Shown: positions 32,945 through 42,237 of the stretch, piece by piece
How positions within the stretch are numbered: the stretch's first letter is position 1
Layout of the letters: every line of letters starts with the position of its first letter
Assembly: GCF_000731675.1 (NCBI RefSeq)
Contig: NZ_JMIT01000001.1
Coordinates: 2,293,714 to 2,357,713 of the forward strand
Direction of reading: 5' to 3'
DNA length: 64,000 nucleotides
Source: Pseudomonas capeferrum
Lineage (GTDB): Bacteria; Pseudomonadota; Gammaproteobacteria; Pseudomonadales; Pseudomonadaceae
The notes under the pieces: model-generated
Told to the model about the DNA's origin: nothing
Databases searched by the model: none
The model's input: the letters and a program-made list of their open reading frames with translations, nothing else
Program-made: the position numbers and the translations under genes

Positions 32945-33620
32945 TCTGCTTCCCCTGCTCGGCTCGGCGCTGATCCTTGGCCTGCTCGGCGGCGGCCATT
33001 GCCTGGGCATGTGCGGTGGCCTGATGGGCGCGCTGACCCTGGCCATCCCGCCCGAGCAACGCGGCCGGCGTTTGCGCCTGCTGCTGGCCTACAACGTCGG
33101 GCGTATCCTCAGCTATGCCTGCGCCGGCCTGTTGCTGGGCCTGGCAGGCTGGGCCGTGGCCAGCAGCCTGGCAGCCCTGGCGCTGCGGGTGCTGGCAGCG
33201 CTGCTGCTGATTGCCATGGGGCTGTACCTGGCGGGCTGGTGGAGCGGGCTGACGCGAATCGAAGCCTTGGGCAGAGGGCTGTGGCGGCATATTCAGCCAG
33301 TAGCCTCGCGCTTGCTGCCGGTGTCCAGCCTGCCCCGCGCCTTGTTGCTGGGCGCCTTGTGGGGCTGGCTGCCGTGCGGGCTGGTGTACAGCACCTTGCT
33401 GTGGGCTGCGAGCCAGGGCAATGCGGGGTACAGCGCGGCGTTGATGCTTGCGTTTGGCCTCGGCACCTGGCCGGTGCTGCTGGCGACGGGCTTGGCGGCG
33501 GAGCGCGTCAGCAGCCTGCTGCGGCGGCGCAGTGTGCGCATGGCGGGCGGGCTGCTGGTCATCCTGTTTGGCCTGTGGACGCTGCCCGGGCCGCACCAGC
33601 ATTGGCTGATGGGGCACTGA
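32937..33620 (+). CDS. Sulfite exporter TauE/SafE family-like membrane protein
   Basis: A 227-residue protein with about six membrane helices. It contains GLLGGGHCLGMCGGLMGAL at the N-terminus and LGALWGWLPCGLVYSTLLWA in the middle, the paired His-Cys-Cys signature of the DUF2892/SafE-like family often placed in cbb3 assembly operons and linked to copper or heme handling. It begins with GTG inside the ccoS 3' end, so it is coupled to ccoS. Exact role unknown; context favours metal supply to the oxidase. Confidence 0.85.
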   Translation: MPDLLPLLGSALILGLLGGGHCLGMCGGLMGALTLAIPPEQRGRRLRLLLAYNVGRILSYACAGLLLGLAGWAVASSLAALALRVLAALLLIAMGLYLAGWWSGLTRIEALGRGLWRHIQPVASRLLPVSSLPRALLLGALWGWLPCGLVYSTLLWAASQGNAGYSAALMLAFGLGTWPVLLATGLAAERVSSLLRRRSVRMAGGLLVILFGLWTLPGPHQHWLMGH

Positions 33621-33648
33621 TAGGCCTGCTGTGCAGCCCCAGCAGCTT

Positions 33649-33662
33649 TTGATACAAATCAA
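33649..33662 (+). promoter_or_regulatory. Perfect Anr box upstream of hemN
   Basis: TTGATACAAATCAA matches TTGAT-N4-ATCAA at every defined position. It lies 64 bases before the hemN ATG. Confidence 0.9.
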
Positions 33663-33725
33663 CACAGATTCCTACAGACGCCCCTAGACTCCGGACACTG
33701 CTCGCTCTATCCGGGGACCGCCCAC

Positions 33726-35108
33726 ATGCTCGACGACCTACGTTGGGATACCGACCTGATCCGCCGCTACGACCTGGCCGGACCACGCTACACCTCCTAC
33801 CCGACCGCCGTGCAACTGCACAGCGAAGTGGGCTCGTTCGACCTGCTGCACGCCCTGCGCGAGAGCCGTCGTGCCGTGCGCCCACTGTCGTTGTATGTGC
33901 ACGTGCCGTTCTGCGCCAACATCTGCTACTACTGCGCCTGCAACAAAGTCATCACCAAGGACCGCGGCCGCGCCGCGCCGTACCTGCAACGCCTGGAGCA
34001 GGAAATCCAGCTGATCGCCTGCCACCTGGACCCAAAGCAACGGGTTGAACAACTGCACTTCGGCGGCGGCACGCCCACCTTCCTCAGCCCGGTGGAGCTG
34101 CGCCAGCTGATGGCGACCCTGCGCCAGCACTTCAACCTGCTGGACGACGACTCCGGTGACTACGGCATTGAAATCGACCCCCGCGAAGCCGACTGGTCGA
34201 CCATGGGGCTGCTTCGCGAGCTGGGTTTCAACCGTGTCAGCCTGGGCGTGCAGGACCTCGACCCGGCCGTGCAGCGTGCGGTCAACCGCCTGCAAAGCCT
34301 GGAGCAGACCCGCACCCTGATCGAGGCGGCGCGTACCCTGCAGTTCCGCTCGGTCAACCTGGACTTGATCTACGGCCTGCCCAAGCAGACGCCAGAAGGC
34401 TTCGCGCGTACCGTCGAGGAAGTCATCCGCCTGCAGCCCGATCGCCTGTCGGTGTTCAACTATGCCCATTTGCCGGAGCGCTTCATGCCCCAGCGGCGCA
34501 TCGACAACAACGACCTGCCGAGCCCGACGGCGAAACTGGAGATGCTGCATGCCACCATCGACCAGCTGACCGCCGCCGGTTACCGCTACATCGGCATGGA
34601 CCACTTCGCCCTGCCTGACGATGAGCTGGCCATGGCCCAGGAAGAAGGCACCCTGCAACGCAACTTCCAGGGCTACACCACCCACGGCCACTGCGACCTG
34701 ATCGGCCTGGGGGTCTCCGCCATCAGCCAGATCGGCGACCTCTACTGCCAGAACAGCAGCGACCTCAACACCTACCAGGACTCCCTTTCCAACGCCCAGC
34801 TGGCAACCCAGCGTGGCCTGCTGTGCAACCACGACGACCGCCTGCGGCGGGCTGTGATCCAGCAGTTGATCTGCCATTTCGAACTGGACTTCGAACCAAT
34901 CGAACAGGCGTTCACCATCGATTTTCGCGGCTACTTCAACGACCTCTGGCCAGAACTGCTGACCTTGCAGCGGGACGGCCTGATCAGCCTGGACGACAAG
35001 GGCATCCGCATCCTGCCTGCCGGCCGCCTGTTGGCGCGCTCGGTGTGCATGGTGTTCGATGCCTACCTGGCCATGCACAACCGCCAACGCTTCTCTCGGG
35101 TGATCTGA
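33726..35108 (+). CDS. hemN: Oxygen-independent coproporphyrinogen III oxidase
   Basis: A 460-residue radical-SAM enzyme that converts coproporphyrinogen III to protoporphyrinogen IX without oxygen. The cluster motif is C63-x3-C67-x2-C70-x-C72 in VPFCANICYYCACNK, with C72 as the extra family cysteine. The SAM-binding segment FGGGTPTFL follows, and the C-terminal HemN domain ends in the usual place. The Anr box upstream explains induction at low oxygen. It lies between the cbb3 assembly genes and anr, supplying heme for the oxidases. Confidence 0.96.
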   Translation: MLDDLRWDTDLIRRYDLAGPRYTSYPTAVQLHSEVGSFDLLHALRESRRAVRPLSLYVHVPFCANICYYCACNKVITKDRGRAAPYLQRLEQEIQLIACHLDPKQRVEQLHFGGGTPTFLSPVELRQLMATLRQHFNLLDDDSGDYGIEIDPREADWSTMGLLRELGFNRVSLGVQDLDPAVQRAVNRLQSLEQTRTLIEAARTLQFRSVNLDLIYGLPKQTPEGFARTVEEVIRLQPDRLSVFNYAHLPERFMPQRRIDNNDLPSPTAKLEMLHATIDQLTAAGYRYIGMDHFALPDDELAMAQEEGTLQRNFQGYTTHGHCDLIGLGVSAISQIGDLYCQNSSDLNTYQDSLSNAQLATQRGLLCNHDDRLRRAVIQQLICHFELDFEPIEQAFTIDFRGYFNDLWPELLTLQRDGLISLDDKGIRILPAGRLLARSVCMVFDAYLAMHNRQRFSRVI

Positions 35109-35294
35109 AAAGCGAGGCGTTCGACCGCATGGACAAGCGCCTTTGGCCAGCACACTATGGGCACACACAGGGCCTCGACGCGCACCCGCCGAGGCCTGGC
35201 CAGCACGCACCACAATAGCGCACGCTGGCCTACACCCTACGCCGTGAGTTACCCTTACGTCTTATGTGTGCTTTCCCACAAGGATCGATTGAAA

Positions 35295-36029
35295 ATGTCC
35301 GAGCCAGTTAAACTGCGCCCACATGCCCAGGCCCATTGCAAGGATTGCAGCCTGGCCCCCCTGTGCCTGCCTCTTTCGCTCAACCTGGAAGACATGGATG
35401 CACTGGATGAAATCGTCAAACGTGGCCGGCCGCTGAAAAAAGGCGAGTTCCTGTTCCGCCAGGGTGACAATTTCGGCTCGGTCTATGCAGTACGTTCCGG
35501 CGCCCTCAAGACCTTCAGCCTCAGCGACAGCGGCGAAGAGCAGATCACCGGCTTCCACCTGCCCAGCGAACTGGTCGGCCTGTCCGGCATGGACACCGAG
35601 GCCTACCCGGTGTCAGCCCAGGCCCAGGAGACCACGTCGGTGTGCGAGATCCCCTTCGAGCGCCTCGACGAACTCTCGGTGCAACTGCCGCAGTTGCGCC
35701 GCCAGTTGATGCGGGTAATGAGCCGCGAGATCCGCGACGACCAGCAGATGATGCTGCTGCTGTCGAAGAAAACCGCCGACGAACGCATTGCCACCTTCCT
35801 GGTCAACCTGTCCGCGCGCTTCCGCGCCCGCGGCTATTCGGCCAACCAGTTCCGCCTGAGCATGTCGCGCAACGAAATCGGCAATTACCTGGGCCTGGCG
35901 GTGGAAACCGTGTCGCGGGTGTTCACCCGCTTCCAGCAAAACGGCCTGCTGCGCGCCGAAGGCAAGGAAGTGCATATCCTCGACCCGATCCAGCTGTGTG
36001 CACTGGCCGGCGGTGCAATGGACGCCTGA
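35295..36029 (+). CDS. anr: Oxygen-sensing transcription regulator Anr (Fnr homologue)
   Basis: A 244-residue CRP/FNR-family regulator. The N-terminus carries the [4Fe-4S] ligands [11 protein letters not shown], with a further Cys in TTSVCEIPF. The cyclic-nucleotide-like sensor domain covers residues 35-150. The helix-turn-helix [26 protein letters not shown] near residue 195 has the E-x2-S-R recognition pattern that reads TTGAT sites. The ATG at 35295 follows AAGGA and is preferred over a longer open frame. It should control ccoNOQP-1 and hemN, whose promoters have matching boxes. No Anr box was seen before anr itself. Confidence 0.96.
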   Translation: MSEPVKLRPHAQAHCKDCSLAPLCLPLSLNLEDMDALDEIVKRGRPLKKGEFLFRQGDNFGSVYAVRSGALKTFSLSDSGEEQITGFHLPSELVGLSGMDTEAYPVSAQAQETTSVCEIPFERLDELSVQLPQLRRQLMRVMSREIRDDQQMMLLLSKKTADERIATFLVNLSARFRARGYSANQFRLSMSRNEIGNYLGLAVETVSRVFTRFQQNGLLRAEGKEVHILDPIQLCALAGGAMDA

Positions 36030-36082
36030 GCCTGGGTTAACGGGTATACTGGCGCAATCGTTTTTCCAGGATACCCGCACCA

Positions 36083-36631
36083 ATGCACAGCGAAGCCTTC
36101 GACCTCAAAGCCCTGATCCGCCCGGTAGTGGACTTCCCCAAACCGGGCGTGATCTTTCGCGACATCACCCCGTTGTTCCAGTCCCCGCGCGGGCTGCGCT
36201 ATGTCGCCGACCAGTTCATCGAGCGTTATGTCGAGGCTGAGTTCAGCCACATCGGCGCCATGGACGCGCGCGGCTTCCTGATCGGCTCGATCATCGCCCA
36301 CCAGTTGAACAAGCCGCTGATCCTGTTCCGCAAGCAAGGCAAGCTGCCGGCCGACGTGCTTTCCGAGGGTTATCAGACCGAGTATGGCGAGGCCTTCCTC
36401 GAAGTGCATGCCGACAGCCTGTGTGAAGGCGACTCGGTGCTGATTTTCGATGACCTGATTGCCACTGGCGGCACGCTGCTGGCGGCGGCGAACCTGGTGC
36501 GTCGTACCGGGGCCCAAGTGTTTGAGGCGGCGGCGATCATTGACCTGCCAGAGCTGGAAGGTTCGCGCCGGCTGCAGGCGGCGGGTGTGCCGACGTTCTG
36601 CCTGACCGAGTTTTCGCTTAACGAAAATTGA
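36083..36631 (+). CDS. apt: Adenine phosphoribosyltransferase
   Basis: A 182-residue type I phosphoribosyltransferase that salvages adenine with PRPP to make AMP. The PRPP loop is [20 protein letters not shown] near residue 120. Typical N-terminal segments are [20 protein letters not shown] ([18 protein letters not shown]) and [17 protein letters not shown]. It stands alone between anr and the convergent recR operon and is followed by a hairpin and a REP-like repeat. Confidence 0.96.
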   Translation: MHSEAFDLKALIRPVVDFPKPGVIFRDITPLFQSPRGLRYVADQFIERYVEAEFSHIGAMDARGFLIGSIIAHQLNKPLILFRKQGKLPADVLSEGYQTEYGEAFLEVHADSLCEGDSVLIFDDLIATGGTLLAAANLVRRTGAQVFEAAAIIDLPELEGSRRLQAAGVPTFCLTEFSLNEN

Positions 36632-36641
36632 GTTACATACC

Positions 36642-36659
36642 GGGGCTGCTTTGCAGCCC
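36642..36659 (+). terminator. Hairpin after apt
   Basis: GGGCTGC pairs with GCAGCCC around TTT shortly after the apt stop. A nearly identical hairpin follows ccoP1. There is no clear T-run. Confidence 0.4.
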
Positions 36660-36765
36660 ATTCGCGGGACAAGCCCGCTCCCACAGGTTTTGTGCAGGCC
36701 TTACAGGCACCGCAGCACCTGTGGGAGCGGGCTTGTCCCGCGAATGGGCCGCAAAGCGGCCCCAA
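36660..36765. repeat. Paired REP-like inverted repeat between apt and recR
   Basis: CATTCGCGGGACAAGCCCGC and TCCCACAGG face CCTGTGGGAGCGGGCTTGTC and CCGCGAATGGG. It fills the gap between the convergent genes. Confidence 0.8.
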
Positions 36766-36774
36766 GATCTGAAA

Positions 36775-37377
36775 TCAGAGTGAAATCGGCCTGCGCCCTG
36801 CAAAGGCATGCGCCAGCGTCCCGCCATCCACCAACTCCAGCTCGCCCCCCAGCGGCACGCCATGGGCAATCCGCGACGCCACCAGGCCTTTCTCGTTCAG
36901 CAACTGGGCGATGTAATGCGCCGTTGCCTCCCCTTCCACCGTCGGGTTGGTCGCCAGGATCACCTCGGTAAAGGTGCCCTGGGCTTCGATCCGCGCCATC
37001 AGCTGCGGCACACCGATCGCCTCAGGCCCCAGGCCATCGAGCGGCGACAGGTGCCCCTTGAGCACGAAATAGCGGCCGCGGTAACCGGTCTGCTCCACCG
37101 CATACACATCCACCGGCCCCTCGACCACACACAATTGCGTGTCGTCACGGCGCGGGTCGGCACACTGCGGGCACAGTTCCTGCTCGGTCAGGGTGCGGCA
37201 TTGGCGGCAATGGCCCACCCCTTCCATGGCCTGGGTCAGCGCCTGAGCCAGGCGCAGGCCGCCGCTGCGGTCGCGTTCGAGCAACTGCAGGGCCATGCGC
37301 TGGGCGGTTTTCTGGCCGACACCCGGCAGGGTGCGCAAAGCGTCGATCAGTTGGCGGATCAGTGGGCTGAAGCTCAT
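36775..37377 (-). CDS. recR: Recombination mediator protein RecR
   Basis: A 200-residue DNA-repair protein that helps load RecA on gapped DNA with RecF and RecO. It has the helix-hairpin-helix region [18 protein letters not shown], a zinc finger ([16 protein letters not shown]), and a Toprim domain with [13 protein letters not shown] and [15 protein letters not shown]. Third gene of the dnaX-ybaB-recR operon, an order conserved across Gammaproteobacteria. Confidence 0.96.
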   Translation of the reverse strand: MSFSPLIRQLIDALRTLPGVGQKTAQRMALQLLERDRSGGLRLAQALTQAMEGVGHCRQCRTLTEQELCPQCADPRRDDTQLCVVEGPVDVYAVEQTGYRGRYFVLKGHLSPLDGLGPEAIGVPQLMARIEAQGTFTEVILATNPTVEGEATAHYIAQLLNEKGLVASRIAHGVPLGGELELVDGGTLAHAFAGRRPISL

Positions 37378-37465
37378 GTAGACAGGCCTGCAAGTCGGGG
37401 GAACAGAATGAACAAGGGAGCAACGACCCTACGGCCGTTACTCCCCATTTGACGCAAAAGGTCGA

Positions 37466-37801
37466 TCAGAACGGCATCTTGAAGCCCGGTGGCAACTGCA
37501 TGCCAGCGGTCATGCCGCCCATTTTTTCCTGGCTGCTCTGCTCCACCTTGCGTACCGCGTCGTTCAGTGCGGCAGCGATCAGGTCTTCGAGCACTTCCTT
37601 GTCGTCTTCATCAGTCGACATCAGGCTTTGGTCGATGCTGACGCGCTTCACATCGTGACGACCGGTCATCACCACACTCACCAAGCCACCACCGGATTGG
37701 CCGGTCACTTCGGCGTTGGCCAGTTCTTCCTGCATCTTGGCCATTTTTTCCTGCATCTGCTGAGCCTGCTTCATCAGGCCGGCCATGCCACCTTTCATCA
37801 T
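37466..37801 (-). CDS. ybaB: Nucleoid-associated protein YbaB/EbfC
   Basis: A 111-residue small DNA-binding protein with the family pattern [24 protein letters not shown], a long amphipathic helix, and the central [23 protein letters not shown]. Two adjacent ATGs (37801, 37798) are possible; GAGGT upstream suits the first. It lies between dnaX and recR in one operon. Confidence 0.95.
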   Translation of the reverse strand: MMKGGMAGLMKQAQQMQEKMAKMQEELANAEVTGQSGGGLVSVVMTGRHDVKRVSIDQSLMSTDEDDKEVLEDLIAAALNDAVRKVEQSSQEKMGGMTAGMQLPPGFKMPF

Positions 37802-37865
37802 GGGGGTATACCTCGATTGGGTCGTGTGATGCGGCCTGGCACCGGGCCGGCCGCATGGTTATCCG

Positions 37866-39938
37866 TCACTGGCCCTGATTGGCCAGGGCCTCTACAGGCT
37901 CAATAGTATCCTGTCGCACCTTGGCACCGAACTGCTTGATCATCTGCTGGATCAACGGATCCTGCTCGATCGACACCACCGCGTCTTGCTGGCGCTCGGC
38001 ACGTTTGCGCGAGGCCGCCTGGGCCGGGGTTTCCTGCTCTGGGCGAATCAGCTCGATACGCAGGTTCAGGTTACGCCCAAGGTGCTGATTGAGCGCCTCG
38101 TTCAGACGCCGCTGCTGGGTGGCGTTGAACAGCGCGCCCTGGCCAGGGTCCAGGTGCAGCAGCCAGTCGTCGCCGTCGGCGGCCATCAACGTACAGTTTG
38201 CCGCGATGTTGCCTGTCATACCGGAGACAGGCAACTGTGGGAATAATTCCAGCCATTGCAGGGCCAGGCCGGTGGCCGGCTTGGCGGCAGGCAGCGGTTC
38301 GGCAGCGGGTTTGGCCTGCTCTTCCTGAACATGCTCGGCCAGTTCATCGAGGTAACTGAAGCCGACCGGGTCGCTGTCACCGATGTAATAGTCTTCGTCC
38401 GCCGGCGGCTCGTCATCACGGTCCATGCCCGCCGCAGCATAGGCGGACGGGTCGAACGGCGGCTCGTCGTAGGCCGGCTGATCACGCTGTGGCTCGGCCA
38501 CGGCAGGCTGCGGCGCAACAACGGGCTCGGGGGCGGCAGCAACCGGCTGCACAGGCGCTATAGGCGCTACAGGCTCTTCCCAAGGCAGGTCGATGACCTC
38601 GGCGGCGGGCTGCGGCGCCGGTGCTGCGGTCTCTACGGGCGCCTCAACGACAGGCGCGGGCTGAGCAACCGCAGGCACCTGCTCGACGGCCGGCGCGACC
38701 GGGGCCGGCGCAGCTTGCGCGACGACCGGCACCACGGGCTCTGCGACTGGCCGCGCAGGGGCCACCAGCGCCGCTGCCACCGGGGTTGCAGGATCAGCTG
38801 TGGCTTGGCTGATCCCCACCGGCTTTAGCACCGGCTTCGGTGCATCGTCGGTATCGGCCGGGCGGAAGGCCAGCATCCGCAGCAGGACCATCTCGAAGCC
38901 GCCACGCGGGTCGGGCGCCAAGGGCAGGTCGCGACGGCCGATCAGGCCCATCTGGTAATAGAACTGCACGTCCTCGGCCGGTAGCGCCTGGGCCAGCGCC
39001 AACACGCGGTCACGGTCGCCCTGGCCGTTATCCACCGCCTCTGGCAGCGCCTGGGCGATGGCGACACGGTGCAGCACATTGAGCATCTCGGCCAGCACAC
39101 CGCTCCAGTCCGGCCCTTGCTCGGCAAGGTTGCGCACGGCCTCGAGCAGCGCCCGCGCATCGCCTTCGAGCAGTGCCTGCAACACCCCGTAGACCTGGCC
39201 GTGGTCGAGGCTGCCCAGCATGGCGCGCACATCGGCGGCGAGCACCTTGCCTTCACCGAAGGCGATGGCCTGGTCGGTCAGGCTCATGGCATCGCGCATC
39301 GAGCCATCGGCGGCGCGGCCAAGCAACCACAGGGCATCGGGCTCGAACGGCACGCTTTCGGCGGTGAGCACATGGCTGAGGTGTTCGACCACCCGCTCCG
39401 GGCTCATGTTCTTCAGCGAGAACTGCAGGCAGCGCGAGAGGATGGTCGCCGGCAATTTCTGCGGGTCGGTGGTGGCGAGGATGAACTTGACGTAGGGCGG
39501 CGGCTCTTCCAGCGTCTTGAGCAAGGCGTTGAACGAGTGGGTCGAGAGCATGTGCACTTCGTCGATCAGGTAGACCTTGAAGCGCCCACGGCTCGGGGCA
39601 TATTGCACGTTATCCAGCAGCTCGCGGGTGTCTTCGACCTTGGTACGGCTGGCGGCGTCGATCTCGATCAGGTCGACGAAGCGGCCTTCGTCGATCTCCC
39701 GGCACACCGAACAGGTGCCGCAGGGCGTGGAGGTGATGCCGGTTTCGCAGTTCAGGCATTTGGCGATGATACGGGCAATGGTAGTCTTGCCCACGCCACG
39801 GGTGCCGGTAAACAGGTAGGCATGGTGCAGACGCTGGTTGTCCAAGGCATTGATCAAGGCCTTGAGCACATGGGCCTGGCCGACCATTTCGCGGAACGAG
39901 CGCGGACGCCATTTTCGTGCAAGAACCTGATAACTCAT
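37866..39938 (-). CDS. dnaX: DNA polymerase III subunits gamma/tau
   Basis: A 690-residue clamp-loader ATPase. Walker A is GTRGVGKTTIA near residue 45. The zinc module is CLNCETGITSTPCGTCSVC, Walker B is VYLIDEVHML, and sensor 1 is ILATTDPQKLP. A long Ala/Pro/Val-rich linker, about residues 380-510, joins the AAA part to the tau C-terminal domain that contacts the polymerase and DnaB. I did not identify a convincing slippery heptamer with hairpin for a gamma frameshift. Confidence 0.96.
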   Translation of the reverse strand: MSYQVLARKWRPRSFREMVGQAHVLKALINALDNQRLHHAYLFTGTRGVGKTTIARIIAKCLNCETGITSTPCGTCSVCREIDEGRFVDLIEIDAASRTKVEDTRELLDNVQYAPSRGRFKVYLIDEVHMLSTHSFNALLKTLEEPPPYVKFILATTDPQKLPATILSRCLQFSLKNMSPERVVEHLSHVLTAESVPFEPDALWLLGRAADGSMRDAMSLTDQAIAFGEGKVLAADVRAMLGSLDHGQVYGVLQALLEGDARALLEAVRNLAEQGPDWSGVLAEMLNVLHRVAIAQALPEAVDNGQGDRDRVLALAQALPAEDVQFYYQMGLIGRRDLPLAPDPRGGFEMVLLRMLAFRPADTDDAPKPVLKPVGISQATADPATPVAAALVAPARPVAEPVVPVVAQAAPAPVAPAVEQVPAVAQPAPVVEAPVETAAPAPQPAAEVIDLPWEEPVAPIAPVQPVAAAPEPVVAPQPAVAEPQRDQPAYDEPPFDPSAYAAAGMDRDDEPPADEDYYIGDSDPVGFSYLDELAEHVQEEQAKPAAEPLPAAKPATGLALQWLELFPQLPVSGMTGNIAANCTLMAADGDDWLLHLDPGQGALFNATQQRRLNEALNQHLGRNLNLRIELIRPEQETPAQAASRKRAERQQDAVVSIEQDPLIQQMIKQFGAKVRQDTIEPVEALANQGQ

Positions 39939-40061
39939 CGAAAAACCATCGTAGCCTGATCGAGCGGAAGATCGCTAATGCTAGCGGAGCGGGGCCGAAA
40001 TTGCACCCTGCGCGACTGGTCTAAGCTATGAAACTGGCGCGCTATCCAGGGAGGATGTGCC

Positions 40062-40838
40062 TTGCGAAGACTGTTGCCCCTGCTATTGCTCTGGGCCACC
40101 CACAGCCTGGCCGAACAACCGGTGCTGCGTTTTTCCGTCGCCGAGAGCTGGAGCATGCCGCTGATGCGCGTCGAAGGCGACAAACCGGTGGAGGGTTTGC
40201 TGTTCGACCTGATGCAGGCCATTGCCCGGGAAGCGGGTGTACGCCCGGAGTATCACGTACTGGCACGCCTGCGCCTACAGGAGGCCATGGTGAGCGGCGA
40301 TATCGACGTGCGCTGCTATGTCAGCCCCCAATGGTTTCATGATCGGCCGGGCAATTATGTCTGGAGCATCCCGTTGATTCATCAGCGCGACGTGCTGGTT
40401 GGCGGCGCTGGCGAAGTCAGCCCCACCCGCCCGGAACAACTGGCGCCGCAAGCCATCGGCACCGTGCTGGGTTATGCCTATTCGACTTTGCAGCCGTTGT
40501 TCGAACAGGGCCGGCTGCACCGCGAAGACAGCCGCAGCCAACTGCTGGCCCTGCAGAAGCTGCATGCGGGGCGGTACCTGCATGCGGTGAGCAATGAACT
40601 GTCGTTGCAGTGGTTCAACCACAGCTTGCCAGCGGGGCAGCAGTTGCAGGTGCTGGCGGTGCTGGAGGAGCAGGAGCTGGGGTGCATGGTGCGCAGCGAC
40701 CCGGCGGTACCGACGCAAGGGGTGCTCAGGGCGCTGGTGCGCATAAAACAGACGGGGGAGATCGAGCGGATCAGCCAGCGGTATGGGGCTGCGGGGGTAT
40801 GCCGGGAATGCCGCAGCGCCAAGGCCGTGATGATGTGA
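40062..40838 (+). CDS. Periplasmic solute-binding protein, family 3-like
   Basis: A 258-residue predicted secreted protein. The signal peptide RRLLPLLLLWATHSLAEQ is followed by VLRFSVAESWSMPLM and EGLLFDLMQAIAREAGV, typical of SBP_bac_3 proteins, with DIDVRCYVSPQWF and IGTVLGYAYSTLQ in the second lobe. No transporter genes are adjacent, so ligand and partner are unknown. The start is TTG at 40062, chosen because GGGAGG lies eight bases upstream and no ATG or GTG fits the frame. It diverges from dnaX. The gene at 18296 belongs to the same broad family. Confidence 0.82.
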   Translation: MRRLLPLLLLWATHSLAEQPVLRFSVAESWSMPLMRVEGDKPVEGLLFDLMQAIAREAGVRPEYHVLARLRLQEAMVSGDIDVRCYVSPQWFHDRPGNYVWSIPLIHQRDVLVGGAGEVSPTRPEQLAPQAIGTVLGYAYSTLQPLFEQGRLHREDSRSQLLALQKLHAGRYLHAVSNELSLQWFNHSLPAGQQLQVLAVLEEQELGCMVRSDPAVPTQGVLRALVRIKQTGEIERISQRYGAAGVCRECRSAKAVMM

Positions 40839-40868
40839 TAGCGGCCTTGCGCCCTGCGCGACAATCGG

Positions 40869-41035
40869 TCAGTGCTGACGCTCAACTCGGCGGCTGTCGC
40901 TGTAGGCGAACATCAGGTAGTGGGAGACATTCATCAGCGCGAAGTGCATTGGCACGATGCCTTCGCTGATGGCGCGGGAAAGGGACTTGCCCAGGGGCAG
41001 GTCGTATGGGGTGGGTCGGGGACGATTTTTTTCAT
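40869..41035 (-). pseudogene. Small ORF with apparent single-base frameshift (MKKIVPDPP type)
   Basis: The ATG at 41035 has GGAG six bases upstream and encodes MKKIVPDPPH, then stops early at 40934. The overlapping frame continues as PTPYDLPLGKSLSRAISEGI and VPMHFALMNVSHYLMFAYSD to a stop at 40869. Adding one C to the CCCC run near 41009 would join them into a 56-residue protein beginning MKKIVPDPPPYDLPLG. The start region resembles small Pseudomonas proteins of unknown function. Either a real lesion or a sequencing error in the C run. Confidence 0.45.
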
Positions 41036-41405
41036 GACAGCTCCGTACTGGTTTGGCTGCATCCTTCCGTTTCCACACATTGGGGTGGCAGCTGTAAGCG
41101 GGGTGGAAATCCAGGCGTACGGTAAACCCGGTAGGTACGAATACCTCCCGCTCACAGCCGCCATAACTGACAGCTGTCCCGTACACCTCGGGTTTCCACA
41201 CCCGATCGCTGAACCGACAGCGACCGCAAAAGCCTATGGGGTGGGGTTCCCCAGGACAATCAAACGCGAGTCGACGGGATGCGTAGGATATTTCTGCGAG
41301 CCTTACAGGGCGCCGGGAAATCGGCTAGAGAAGCGTAGGAACATTCCTGGTTTTAGAGCGCGTTGGCGCTGACAGGTGTCCGCCGGAAGCGCTATGTCGC
41401 CTACA
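41036..41405. other. Intergenic stretch without recognised gene
   Basis: Between the small frameshifted ORF and the palindromic element I see no convincing coding sequence, RNA gene or operator. Open frames here lack a good ribosome binding site and family motifs. Confidence 0.5.
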
Positions 41406-41628
41406 AGATCGAGCGCCGCCCGCGCGGCGCTTCGCGGGGCAAGCCCGCTCCCACATTTGTTTCGGGCCGGTATCGCCTGTAATAGAGGCGCGCGCCCCCT
41501 TGTTTGTCCGACGCGATATTGAGGCGGGCACCAAAGGGCCGCGCGCTAATGCTTCAGGGATAATTGGCCCGAAACAAATGTGGGAGCGGGCTTGCCCCGC
41601 GAAGCGCCGCGCGGGCGGCGCTCGATCT
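41406..41628. repeat. Large palindromic element, copy 2 (63-bp perfect inverted arms)
   Basis: Arms at 41406-41468 and 41566-41628 are exact reverse complements, running from AGATCGAGCGCCGCCCGCGC to CATTTGTTTCGGGCC. The 97-base centre contains the reverse complement of the copy-1 core: TTGTTTGTCCGACGCGATAT then TGAGGCGGGCACCAA. Compared with copy 1 the arms lack a GATCGCCGCACCGCC-type insert on both sides. Confidence 0.9.
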
Positions 41629-41699
41629 CAACGGCCACACAAAACTCACGCCCTGCCCCCAGCCCCGCCAACATCCAAAGCCCTACCGCTAACGCCCTT

Positions 41700-42185
41700 T
41701 CAATCAATCGCAACCACAACCGCACTCAAAAACAATCCAACCCCAAACACCGAATGCGTCACCAGACTCTTCAGGCAGTTACGCCCAGGCGTCGGCGTTC
41801 TGGAGGCAAAGAACCCTGCCCCCATCAACGGCTGCATGAAGCACAGCGGCGCCGCCACTGTCACCACACCCCACGCCAGCGCAGGCCACAGCGTCGGCGC
41901 ACCCAGCCAGCCCTCCCCGACCATCCCGACCAACATCACCGCAAACAGCACACCGATGCCATAGTGAATCAGCCAACCCCAGGCCACCTCGTTGGCCACA
42001 GGCTCCGCCTTGGCAATCGCCTCATGCCGCGCTCGCCCCTTCATCAAATGCCCCGCCCAACGCCCGACCATGGCGAAATTCAAGGTGGCGATGCCCAAGC
42101 GCCGCAGCAGCATCCCCCATAGGTCCATGATCACGGTGGCGCCGACCCCGATCAGCAAAGCGGCTTGTAGCATGGCAAGCGTCAT
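41700..42185 (-). CDS. DUF2938 domain-containing membrane protein
   Basis: A 161-residue protein with four predicted membrane helices: residues 5-28, about 72-92, 98-118 and 138-158. Motifs GVGATVIMDLWG, VGRWAGHLMKG and ANEVAWGWLIHYGIGVLFA are typical of the DUF2938 family, whose function is not known. AGGGGG lies about ten bases before the ATG. It diverges from a MerR-type regulator with a perfect dyad in the 81-base gap, so it is a likely target of that regulator. Confidence 0.85.
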   Translation of the reverse strand: MTLAMLQAALLIGVGATVIMDLWGMLLRRLGIATLNFAMVGRWAGHLMKGRARHEAIAKAEPVANEVAWGWLIHYGIGVLFAVMLVGMVGEGWLGAPTLWPALAWGVVTVAAPLCFMQPLMGAGFFASRTPTPGRNCLKSLVTHSVFGVGLFLSAVVVAID

Positions 42186-42237
42186 TGATTCAGCCCCCTA
42201 GGATTGACGTTCAGTTACCTGCCGCGCAGCATAGAAG

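Noticed and set aside
35171..35196. Hairpin GGCCTCG/CGAGGCC between hemN and anr
   Set aside because: Could end hemN transcripts, but there is no T-run and GC-rich chance hairpins are common here; not called as a terminator.
37866..39938. Programmed frameshift in dnaX to make gamma
   Set aside because: No clear slippery heptamer followed by a strong stem was recognised by eye, so it is not claimed.
40872..41372. Plus-strand 166-codon frame
   Set aside because: Opposite the better-supported small minus-strand ORF with a Shine-Dalgarno site; no family motif.
41500..41964. Open frame encoding MFVRRDIEAGTKGPRAN and a similar one near 2917-3171
   Set aside because: Both peptides come from the core and arms of the palindromic element; the repetition is due to the DNA element and there is no ribosome binding site.
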